The notes beneath the pieces were generated by a model. That model was not told the origin of the DNA. It did no database searches and was given only the letters and a program-made list of their open reading frames with translations. From Nostoc sp. ATCC 53789 (GTDB lineage Bacteria; Cyanobacteriota; Cyanobacteriia; Cyanobacteriales; Nostocaceae), in assembly GCF_009873495.1 (NCBI RefSeq), contig NZ_CP046703.1, positions 5,484,501-5,548,500 of the forward strand: 64,000 nt of DNA, written 5' to 3'. Shown piece by piece: positions 1-9,900 of the stretch (position 1 is its first letter; each line of letters starts with the position of its first letter). Both the position numbers and the translations under genes were made by a program.

Positions 1-127
1 CGGGTGTTAGGGGTGGAGTTAGCCTGTTATTATTTTGTGTAGATTGTTGTTGCTTTTTCAGCTTTTGTAAAACTAATTCTCGCTTTTCTGGTGAAAGAGC
101 TTCTAGACGTTTTAGTATATCGCTCAT
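1..127 (-). CDS. aptC: NRPS, N-terminal end only (AptC-like, runs off window)
   Basis: Only the first 42 codons are inside the window. They read MSDILKRLEALSPEKRELVL and then a Gln/Lys/Asn-rich stretch ending in LTPPLTP. A short helical segment of this kind (LSPEKRELVLQKL) is common at the start of cyanobacterial synthetases, just before the first condensation domain, and is thought to act as a docking or N-terminal helper segment. The gene follows the two upstream synthetase genes in the same direction. In anabaenopeptin clusters the next protein, AptC, adds the homo-aromatic and N-methylated residues, so AptC is the natural expectation. No catalytic domain can be seen here, so the name rests on gene order. 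Confidence 0.6.
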   Translation of the reverse strand, partial: MSDILKRLEALSPEKRELVLQKLKKQQQSTQNNNRLTPPLTP

Positions 128-222
128 AATAATAATTATTGTTGAAAATTAGTTGTTTAATTGAACTACAGAGATACAGAGATAGACTTTGAAAAGTTGC
201 TATATAGACTGTTGGATATAAC

Positions 223-603
223 TTAGACTGCTGGTCTAAAAAAGTGAGTTATTCGACTTTTAAACTTACCATTCTCAAAAGAGTATACATCCGCAAAACG
301 TTCATTAATGGGAGAGCTATTTTTATGTATCCCAATAAATTGCCCCCAACAAACACCATGATTATTTTCAATTACAATATGCTCAATTTTATGTTTACCA
401 TCCGCAATAATTCTATCATTCTTATAAAAACTGAGTAGTTTTTCAAGTCCTATAAAAGGCTGATAACCTGGACGTTCATAAATAATATTTTTGTCGAAAC
501 ATTTCAATAATAAATCCCAATCAGAAGAATCAACAGCACAAAACAAAGTAATGATTAATTCCTTTTTAGCGGTAATATTTGATAAGCTAATAGACTGATT
601 CAT
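223..603 (-). CDS. SnoaL/NTF2-like small protein inside the NRPS cluster
   Basis: A 126-residue protein with the length and pattern of the SnoaL/NTF2-like cone fold: an N-terminal helix pair (residues about 10-40, AVDSSDWDLLLKCFDKNI), the YERPGYQPFIGLEKLLSFY segment typical of the pocket, then alternating strands ending in FADVYSFENGKFKSRITHF. Members include polyketide cyclases, ketosteroid isomerase-like enzymes and proteins that only bind ligands. It lies 42 bp after the AptB-like gene and 95 bp before the AptC-like gene, so it is probably cotranscribed with them. I know of no such protein in described anabaenopeptin pathways. Its reaction cannot be told from sequence; a tailoring or substrate-binding role is inference. 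Confidence 0.7.
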   Translation of the reverse strand: MNQSISLSNITAKKELIITLFCAVDSSDWDLLLKCFDKNIIYERPGYQPFIGLEKLLSFYKNDRIIADGKHKIEHIVIENNHGVCWGQFIGIHKNSSPINERFADVYSFENGKFKSRITHFFRPAV

Positions 604-645
604 CTTTTTAGTCCTTTGGTATCATCAAATTGCTATATCTAATTA

Positions 646-3600
646 TTAAAAAAGTAATTGCTGCGTTACTTCTGCCTCTGATAACTGATCAACTTCTCCT
701 AAAATTTTTGCTATAGCATCATTTTCTGCTTGTTCAATCTGTTGAGCAATTACTTTTTGGGCAAGTTCAGCAATGGTCGGGTTTTCAAACAGATAACGGA
801 GAGGAAAATCTAGAGAGAAGGCTTCTCTTAATCGAGAAATGGCTTGGGTAGCGAGTAAAGAATGTCCCCCTAAGTCGAAAAAATTATCGTTAATTCCTAT
901 CTGTTTTATTTTGAGGATTTCAGCCCAAATTTTGGTTAATTCTTGTTCAGTAGGCGTGCGAGGAGGAACGAAATTAACCTCTAGATTTCTTTGGGAAGTA
1001 TCTGGTGCGGGCAAAGCACTGTAATTTATTTTACTATTAGGTGTTAAAGGGAATGCCTCTAGAAATACGAAGGCGGCGGGAATCATGTAATCAGGTAGCT
1101 TATGCTTGAGAAAGTTTCGCAGTGTACTAGGCGTTGGTTGATTATCTTTGGTGACAAGATAAGCTACTAAATACTTATTACCAGGTTCATCTTCTCGCAC
1201 AATAACAACAACTTGCTTTATGTCAGGATGCTGATTTAAAAATGCCGCAATTTCTCCTAATTCAATGCGAAAGCCGCGAATTTTAACTTGTGTATCAATT
1301 CGACCGACAAATTCCAGGTTTCCATCAGGGAGACGGCGTGCTAAATCTCCGCTTTTGTAAAGCGTATCTCCCTTAATAAAAGGATTAGGAATAAATTTTT
1401 CACTAGTTAATGTTGGTTGATTTAAGTAACCTCTAGCAACGCTCGCCCCACCCACATAAAGTTCTCCAGGAATGCCAATCGGAACTCTGTGTAAATCCCC
1501 ATCTAGTAAGTAAACTATCCTGTCACCGATGGGCTTTCCAATGGGAATTGAATTCACATCTTCAGCCAGTTGTTTAGGAATCGGGTAACAACAAGTAAAA
1601 ACTGTACATTCCGAAGGGCCATACCCATGAATTAATTGCGTTCCTGGCAATAGTTCTAAGGCGCGACGAACATGAGTTACAGAAACGGATTCTCCCCCAA
1701 ACAGTAGTTGTTTTACGCCTGACAATCCTTGCGGCATTGTCTCAATCATAAGATTGAATAAGGCTGTAGTCAGAAATAAGGTGTTAACTTTTTGTTCTTG
1801 AATAATCTGGCTTAAGCTTTCTGGTGTGGGAATTTTATCTGGATAAAGTACACAACGCCCACCGTAAAGCAATGGCGGCCAAAGTTCTAAGGTTAGTGCA
1901 TCCCAAGAAATTGATGAATGTTGTAGCCAAATCTGTTCTGCATCAAGGTGAATATAATCAACCCCAAACATAAAACCAATAATGCTACGATAAGTAACTT
2001 CCGTTCCCTTTGGTGTTCCCGTCGTGCCAGAGGTATAAATGATATAAGCTAAGTTTTCTGGATTAACTTCATTGAGCAAATTGTCTTCTTTCTGTTGAGC
2101 GATTATTTCCCAATCTGAGTCAAGATTAACTACGGTTTGATTATTGAGTGGAAGTCTATTTTGTAAATTAGTTTGTGTTAGTAAGATGGGCGTTTGTACA
2201 TCTTCTAGCATGAACGCCAGTCTTTCGGAAGGATAAGCGGAATCTAACGGAACGTAAGCCCCACCCGCTTTGAGAATAGCAAGTATTCCGATTACCATTT
2301 CTAGCGATCGCTCTACACAAATTCCCACCCGTATTTCTGGTTTAACTCCCAGCCCTTTTAAATAATGGGCTAATTGATTGCCGCGGTTATTCAACTCCCG
2401 ATAAGTTAAATGTTGCTTTTCGTATATAAGTGCGACTGCATCAGGAGTTTTTTCTACCTGTTCTTCAAATAAAATATGAATACATTTGTATTGAATAGAA
2501 TCTATATTTTTATTATTCTCTTGTAGAATTATCTTTTCCTCTTCGGCTGTACCAAGCAGGGATAATTGGCAAATATCTTGTTGTAAATTGGCTCCCATCC
2601 CTGATAGCAATGTTTGGAAATGTCCAATCATCCGCTCAATTGTCTCTAGCTCAAAACGACCAATATCATAGACAATCCTTCCAGACAATTGTGATTCAGG
2701 ATTAATCACCACTGTTAACGGATAATTAGTGCGTTCAAAACAACGAAGATGACTAATTTCTAAAGTTTTTTTGGTTTCCTGTTCAGCAGAATCTAGCGGA
2801 TAATTTTCAAATACTAAAAGGCTCTCGAACAGAGGCATTCCTGGGGGAACATCACTCAAACGCTGAATTTCTGCCAGTGAATAATAAGCATACTGTTCCT
2901 GTTCAAATGCTTGACTTTGTAATTGCTTGAGCCAGGGTAATAATTCTGCTTTTGGTGTAATTTGTACCCGTATAGGGAGGGTATTGATTAATAGCCCCAC
3001 CATCGAATCCACTCCCACAAGCGTTGGTGGACGACCAGATACAGTTGCACCAAAGACCACATCGCTTTCCCCTTTGTAGCGGGAAATTAGTAACGCCCAT
3101 GCTCCCTGCACCAAATTATTCAAAGTTAAATGATGCTGTCGCGCCGCACATTGCAATTTTTCAGTTACCGTTTGGGATAATTGAAAACGTTGCTCATTAT
3201 ATATTCCTAGTCCCCTGTTCCCTGTTCCCTGTCCCCTATTTCCTATTAAAGGTGTAGGAACTTCAAACCCCTGGAGAGTTTTTTGCCAAAAATTCTTTGC
3301 TTGATCAATATCCTGTTGCTGTAACCACTGAATATATTCTCGATAGGGGCGAACGTGTTGGAGGCGTAAATGTTCGCCTTGCTGATGTGCTTCATAGAAA
3401 GCTAAAACTTCTTTGAGAATAATCTGCATCGACCAACCATCAAAGAGGATATGATGATGACTCCAAATAAATTGGTAAGTATAGTCCTCTAGCTGGATGA
3501 TGGTGAAGCGCATCAGAGGGGCAACATCTAGTTCAAATCCTTTTTGGCGATCGCATTTCAAAAAATTCTCTAAATGCTCTTGTTGTTCATCAGGTGTAAA

Positions 3601-3876
3601 ATGCCGCCAGTCCAATTCCTCCCACGGGAGATTCACTTGCTTACTAACCATTTGCAAGGGCTTTTCTATCTCCTCCCAATAAAAGGAACTGCGTAAAATT
3701 GGGTGTCGTGTAACAACCTGTTCCCAAGCTTGCTGGAAGGCAGGAAAATTTAATTTTCCTTGGAGGATACAAAGCAACTGCTCAAAATAAACTTCCGATT
3801 CTGGCGCATAAAGGGTATGAAACAGCATCCCCTGCTGCATGGGCGAAAGTTCATAAAGGTCTTCGATATTGTTCAT
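646..3876 (-). CDS. aptB: NRPS module C-A-PCP (AptB-like, Val/Ile pocket)
   Basis: A one-module peptide synthetase of 1,076 residues. The condensation domain opens with YELSPMQQGMLFHTLYAP and has the catalytic HHILFDGW near residue 140. This opening is typical of DCL domains, which accept a D-residue from an upstream epimerase and so fit the preceding E domain. The adenylation domain has YTSGTTGTPKG near 619, GYGPSE, YKSGDLARR and the terminal Lys in NSKINY. Reading the pocket against GrsA gives D-A-L-F-L-G-G-V-F-K, closest to the Val/Ile group. The carrier domain has DLGGHSL near 1001. I chose the ATG at 3876 because the 24 codons upstream run through repeat DNA. Residues about 210-223 come from an in-frame repeat. 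In anabaenopeptins this module adds residue 3 (Val or Ile). Confidence 0.9.
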   Translation of the reverse strand: MNNIEDLYELSPMQQGMLFHTLYAPESEVYFEQLLCILQGKLNFPAFQQAWEQVVTRHPILRSSFYWEEIEKPLQMVSKQVNLPWEELDWRHFTPDEQQEHLENFLKCDRQKGFELDVAPLMRFTIIQLEDYTYQFIWSHHHILFDGWSMQIILKEVLAFYEAHQQGEHLRLQHVRPYREYIQWLQQQDIDQAKNFWQKTLQGFEVPTPLIGNRGQGTGNRGLGIYNEQRFQLSQTVTEKLQCAARQHHLTLNNLVQGAWALLISRYKGESDVVFGATVSGRPPTLVGVDSMVGLLINTLPIRVQITPKAELLPWLKQLQSQAFEQEQYAYYSLAEIQRLSDVPPGMPLFESLLVFENYPLDSAEQETKKTLEISHLRCFERTNYPLTVVINPESQLSGRIVYDIGRFELETIERMIGHFQTLLSGMGANLQQDICQLSLLGTAEEEKIILQENNKNIDSIQYKCIHILFEEQVEKTPDAVALIYEKQHLTYRELNNRGNQLAHYLKGLGVKPEIRVGICVERSLEMVIGILAILKAGGAYVPLDSAYPSERLAFMLEDVQTPILLTQTNLQNRLPLNNQTVVNLDSDWEIIAQQKEDNLLNEVNPENLAYIIYTSGTTGTPKGTEVTYRSIIGFMFGVDYIHLDAEQIWLQHSSISWDALTLELWPPLLYGGRCVLYPDKIPTPESLSQIIQEQKVNTLFLTTALFNLMIETMPQGLSGVKQLLFGGESVSVTHVRRALELLPGTQLIHGYGPSECTVFTCCYPIPKQLAEDVNSIPIGKPIGDRIVYLLDGDLHRVPIGIPGELYVGGASVARGYLNQPTLTSEKFIPNPFIKGDTLYKSGDLARRLPDGNLEFVGRIDTQVKIRGFRIELGEIAAFLNQHPDIKQVVVIVREDEPGNKYLVAYLVTKDNQPTPSTLRNFLKHKLPDYMIPAAFVFLEAFPLTPNSKINYSALPAPDTSQRNLEVNFVPPRTPTEQELTKIWAEILKIKQIGINDNFFDLGGHSLLATQAISRLREAFSLDFPLRYLFENPTIAELAQKVIAQQIEQAENDAIAKILGEVDQLSEAEVTQQLLF
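3210..3246. repeat. STRR-type short tandem repeat inside aptB
   Basis: A tract built from variants of CCCTGTT and CCCCTATT. On the coding strand it is a run of GGGAACAGGG-type units encoding GNRGQGTGNRGLG. Heptameric repeats of this kind are normal between genes in Nostoc; here the tract sits inside the condensation domain, in frame, in a region that probably forms a surface loop between two core motifs. Confidence 0.75.
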
Positions 3877-3885
3877 GAAAATACC

Positions 3886-3958
3886 TTTGAGTGGGGACTG
3901 GGGAATGGGGAAAATAAAAAATGATTCTTGACTAATGACCAATGACAAATGACAAATG
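3886..3958. repeat. STRR-type repeats between aptA and aptB
   Basis: Two repeat families lie side by side: GGGGACTGGGGAATGGGG, then four copies of AATGAC-like heptamers (AATGACC, AATGACA, AATGACA, AATGACT). They fill almost all of the 83-bp gap between the two synthetase genes. They also create a false upstream extension of the aptB reading frame. Confidence 0.8.
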
Positions 3959-3959
3959 A

Positions 3960-6900
3960 CTACTTCGTTTTATTTTTTTTGATTTTGGTCATAAATTTGT
4001 CAAGCTGTTTTTGGCTGAGTCTGGCTGCTGAGAAGTCTGAAGGTGTATTACCGATCGCATCAGGGGATTGACAGTGGGTAATGAGCGATCGCAATGCCTC
4101 CATAAATCCAAAGGCCAAACCCTCAATAGTGTCTCGTTTATAAATTTTCTCGCTGTAAGCCCAAGTCATCTCTAGCCTTCCTGCACGAATGAATCCGCTT
4201 ACCCCTAACAGGTGGCTGCGCTGATTAAGTAAACTCTGTTCAGCTTTGAATTCTTGAGCCAAACCCAAGGCGGTAGAAGCCTTAAGCACTTGATCGAATT
4301 GACCAAGGTAGTTAAAACTTACTTGTGCTTGGGGGAAACTTTGTAGTTTCGTGCGAATTGTGTCATCCGGGTGCAAATATCGCAACACGCCATAGCCTAT
4401 TCCTCGGTTGGGGATGCGCCGCAGTTGTTCTTTAACTAACTTTAAAACCTCTCCTGGATGGTCAATTTCTTCTAGCTGTAAATGAACGGGGAATAAAGTA
4501 GTAAACCAACCTACAGTCCGCGACAAATCCACATCCTCAAACAAGTCTTCTCGTCCATGTCCCTCTAAATCAACAAGCAGAGAACGTTCTCCCGTCCATT
4601 GGGCAAAGCTTTGCACTAGGGCAGTCAACAGCACATCATTAATTTGAGTGTTGTAGGCAGAGGGTACATCCTGCAAAAGGGCGCGGGTCTGTTCTTCAGT
4701 TAAAGAAAGTGACACAGACGCAGTTGAGGCTACAGTGTTATTTTCTTTATCGGAAGGATAGTCTACTGGTAAAGCTGTAACTTGAATACTAGATTGACTT
4801 AGCCAGTAATCCAACTCTGTGACTGCCTCTGATTGGGCGTATTCTGTGAGGCGATCGCTCCAATATTTAAAAGAAGTTGTTTTAGCTGGTAATTTAATGG
4901 CTTCACCACGGCTGATTTGCTGGTAAGCCATAGCCAAGTCTTCAAGCAAAATCCGCCACGAAATGCCATCTACTACTAAATGATGGATGATGAACAGTAA
5001 CCGACCAGGTTGATCGTTGCCCAACCTAAACAGTACTACTCGTGCGATCGCCCCAGTCGATAGATTCAAACTAGCTTGGAGTTCAGCATCTGCCGCTTTC
5101 ATTACTGTTTGTTGTTCTTCTGCCGATAGGTGCGATAAATTGATGACGCTAAATGGCACAGCTTCTAGAGTAGGGGCGTTAAACTGCTGCCAGTTTTCCC
5201 CTTCTTGTACAAATCGCAGACGCAAAGCATCGTGATGCAATAACAATTCTTGTACAACTTGCTGCAATAGCTCTGGTTGCAAATCTGGCGGCACTTCCAG
5301 CATGGCTGACTGGTTAAAGTAATCAGATTCGGGCAATTTCTGCTCAAAAAACCAGTGTTGGATAGGTGTTAGCGCCACCTTGCCAGTTACTAATCCTTGT
5401 TCGGCTTTGACAGAGCGAGTCATGCCTGCCACAGCAGCTAATTCAGCAATGGTTTGGTACTGAAATAGCTGTTTAGGGGCAATTTGGATACCCGCTTGAT
5501 TAGCTCTTGAAATTACCTGAATGCTGAGAATGGAGTCGCCGCCCAATTCAAAGAAGTTATCGTGGATGCCGACTTGTTTTAGTCTTAAGATTTCCGACCA
5601 AATTGCTGCTAATCTCTCTTCTGTAGGGGTTTGGGGTGCAACAAAGTTATCTTCTGCGCCACGAGAGAGATCGGGTGCTGGTAGGGAGCGGTAGTCTATC
5701 TTGCGGTTCGGAGTCATCGGCAGCGTCTCTAGCTGCACGAAAGCTGAAGGAACCATATAATTAGGCAACTTTGCTTTTAGGAAATGGCGCAGTTCATCAG
5801 TGGTTGGTTGCGGCTCGTGCGGTACAACATAAGCTACAAGCCGCTTTTGTCCCGGAATGTCTTCACGAGCAATGACCACAGTTTGAAACACCTGTGGGTG
5901 TTGTCTCAGAACCGTTTCAATTTCTCCCAACTCAATGCGGAAGCCGCGAATTTTCACCTGATCGTCAATTCGACCAAGATATTCTAGATTGCCATCTGCG
6001 CGAAATCGTGCTAAATCTCCTGTTTTGTAGAGGCGATCCAATTTTGCATTTTGGATAAATTTCTCTGCGGTAAGTTCAGTCCGTTGCCAATAGCCTCTAG
6101 CTAATCCGGCTCCGCCAATATGCAGTTCTCCGGGAACTCCTATAGGGACAGGTTGCAGATATTTATCCAGGACATAAACCTGAACATTTTTAATCGGTCG
6201 TCCAATGCTAACAGAGGATGCTGATGGGGTTAAGCAATCTAAGGTGGCTATAACCGTTGCTTCTGTTGGTCCATAACTATTAAGTAATTGGGGTGGATGC
6301 CAGAAGTGAGCAACACTACTGTGCCAGTGCTTCACTTTTTCGAGTTGAACTTCTTCCCCACCAATAATCACTATTCTGATACTTTCGGGAATTCGGGAGT
6401 CTTCAGGGGTAAGTTCTGCGACTAATTGATGCCAGTACGCTGTGGGAAGATCCAAAACAGTTAACTGCCATTCTCGGCAACACCGCCAAAATTCATCGCT
6501 GGAGTGCAACATCTGTTCGGTTCGCAGCACTAATGTTGCACCGACTAAAAGACAAGGTAGGATTTCTTCAATAGATGTATCAAAACAGATTGACGCAAAT
6601 TGCAGAATATTATCGCCCGCATTAATTCCATATTCATGAGTGGCAGTGATGACAAAATTTATTAGCGATCGCTGTTCAATCATCACCCCTTTGGGTTTAC
6701 CTGTGGAACCAGAGGTGTAAATAATATATGCGAGGTTATGGAGTTGAACGTTAGTAATCGGATTGGCTGTACTGTGTTGAGCAATTATTTCCCAATCTCT
6801 ATCTAAACAGATGGTTTTTCCGGCATAATTTGGTACTTTGCCCTGGAATCTTTCTTGAGTCAGCAGAATACTTAGTTGTGTATCTTCGAGAATATCAGCC

Positions 6901-9900
6901 AGTCGCTCTTCGGGATAGGCAGGGTCAAGAGGAATGTATGCACCCCCAGCTTTGAGAATGCCAAGTAAGGCGATAATCATCTCTGGGGAACGCTCAACGC
7001 AGATACCGACTAAGGTTTCTGGTTTGACTCCCAAACTTTGCAGATGGTGGGCTAGTTGATTGGCGCGATCGCTCAATTCGCGGTAAGTTAACTGTTGACC
7101 TTCTTGTTGAATAGCTACAGCGTCGGGCGTTAACTCTACCTGAGCCGCAAATAAATCATGGACACATTGCTGAGACGGATAATCTCTGTGAGTCTGATTC
7201 CACTCCACCAGTAATTGCTGCTGAGTCTGCGTTAACAGTGGTAATTCAGAAACTCGCTGCTCTGGGTTATCAACAATTCCCACTAGTAAAGTTTGATACT
7301 GCTCTGCCATCTGTTGGATTGTGGCAGCGTCGAATAAATCGGTGTTGTATTCCCAAATAACACTAATTCCCTTATCCCTACCATGTTGCGGGATCAGAAC
7401 GACATCAAGATCAAACTTTGTTGATTTGTTGCTGAGGGCTACATTCGTGGTGATGTTCAACTCTGGGAGAGTTAAGTCTGGACGAGGAGAATCATGGAAG
7501 CTGAACATCACTTGAAACAGGGGATTATAACTAAGGTTGCGTATTGGTTTCAGAACCTCCACGACTTTATCGAAGGGTAAATCTTCGTTAGCAAAAGCTT
7601 CTAGACTGACTTGGCGGACTCGATCTAGTAACTCCCGAAACGTGGGATTTCCAGACAAATCGGTGCGTAAAACCAAATTATTGACGATCATGCCAATTAA
7701 TTGTTCTGTCTCGCGCATCCGCCGATTGGCAACAGCTGTCCCCACACAGAGATCGTCCTGTCTGGTGTATCGGTGCAATATTACTAAAAAAGCTGCTAGC
7801 GTCGTCATGAATAAGGTGATTCCCTCTTGACGGCTCAAAACTCTCAAAGATTCACACAAGCTAATGGGCAACTCTACCCTGACTTGAGCGCCGTTGTAAG
7901 TTTGTTCTGCTGGTCGCGGGCGGTCTGATGGTAATTCCAACAGGGGCGGACTGCCGGATAACTGTTGCTGCCAATAAGCTAATTGAGCTTCGGCTTCCTG
8001 GCTTTTAACCCACTCTCGCTGCCAATGAGCATAATCTCCAAACTGGAATGTTAATTCTGGTAGTGGAGAAGGGTTTCCCAAACAGAAGGCTTGATAAAGT
8101 TCCAGGAACTCATTCAAGAACACATTGTTGAAAGACCAGCCATCATGAACCATGTGATGTTCGATGTGGATCAAAAGATGGTTTTGGTCGCTCAACTTCA
8201 ACAATAACCACCTAACTAACGGCAGTTGATTTAAGTAGAAGGGCTTTTGCACCTCTGCGTCAAATAGGCGCTGACTTTCTGCTTCTTGCTCAAACTCAGG
8301 AAATGTCTGGAGGTCTACCACTGTTAACTTAAGTGGTGAGGCTGGGTGGATTACTTGAAATAACCGTCCATCTATTGCCGGAAAAGTTGTGCGGAAGATT
8401 TCATGCCGTCGGACAATCTCACTGAGGCACTGCTCTAATGCAGACACATCTAGTTTTCCGGTGAATCGCAGAGTTACCTGAGCTTGATAGGCAGCACTTT
8501 CAGGTGCTACTTCTTGGATGAAGTATACTCGCTCTTGAGCAAAGGATGCAGGCAAGTATCCTGACCGTGAAATTGGCTGCATAGCAGGACGTTGCAACTG
8601 TTGTTTGAGTTGGCTGTGCTGTTCAATCAGCCCAGCTAGACCCGCTATGGTAGGATTGGCAAAAATGTGGTGAAAGAATAACTCGACTTGGAAACCCTCG
8701 CGGATGCGGGAAAGCATCTGAGCTGCTATTAAGGAATGACCACCCAAATTGAAAAAATTGTCATCGATTCCTATCTGCTCAAGTCCCAGTAACTCAGCCC
8801 AGATGCTGAAGAGTGTTGCTTCAGTGGAGTTACGAGGTGCGATAAAGGTTTCTTCGAGATCGGGGCGTGAGCGATCGCCAGCTGGAAGATTTTGACGATC
8901 AACTTTACCATTGGGAGTAAGGGGCAAGGAGTCTAGGATTACAAAGACTGCTGGCACCATGTAGTTAGGCAGTTTTTCTTGAAGAAAGCGTTTGAGGGTA
9001 GTCACGCTCACATCAATTTGATTAGGGACAATATAGGCGACAAGACGCTGATCACCAGGGATGTCTTCACGGCTGATTACCACCGCTTGCTGTACATCTG
9101 GGTGTTGACTCAAAAGCGCCTCAATTTCTCCCAGTTCAATCCGAAAACCGCGAATCTTCACCTGATGGTCGATTCGCCCCAAAAACTCAATGTTGCCATC
9201 TGGTAAGAAGCGGGCTAAGTCACCAGTCTTGTAAAGACGTTCCGAATTTGAGGATTGGTCTTCTTTCTCTCCCCTGCTCCCCTGCTCCCCTGCTCCTCTG
9301 CTTTTTTGGAAGGGATTGGTGATGAATCTCTCCTTAGTCAACTCTGGGCGGTTCAGATAGCCTCTAGCCAAGCCGTCGCCACCAATATACAATTCTCCAG
9401 GAGTACCAATCGGAACTGGTTGTTGATGGTTGTCGAGGATATAAACTTGTGTATTAGCGATCGCTCGACCAATTGTCAGTTGAGTGTCGCCAGTATATTC
9501 TGCTACTGTGGCGCAGACTGTTGATTCTGTTGGCCCGTAAGCATTAAAAAAGCGCCGTCCTTTTGACCATTCAGCAATCAGCTTCGGATTACAAGCTTCT
9601 CCGGCGACGATGAGGGTTTGCAAGTTTGGCAATTCCTCTTTTGGTAACGCTGCTAGTGCTGTGGGTGGTAGTGTTACCTGAGTTATTGATTGCTCACGCA
9701 AAAATTCAATTAAATCTGTTCCTGGGCGTAAGGAATCTTGAGTGCCAATGTAAAGGCTACCTCCTGAACACACAGCCATGAAAATTTCCCAAACTGAAGC
9801 ATCAAAGCTGAAAGAAGCAAACTGAAGAACACGACTGTTTTGGTGTATTTCAAACAGTTTTATTTGTGCCTGGATTAGATTACACACGCCTTGATGCTGA

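Noticed and set aside
3877-3948. Upstream extension of the aptB frame to an ATG at 3948
   Set aside because: The 24 extra codons translate repeat DNA, and the conserved condensation-domain opening follows the ATG at 3876.
9255-9524. An 89-codon frame on the plus strand opposite aptA
   Set aside because: It is antisense to conserved adenylation-domain sequence and begins in the repeat tract.
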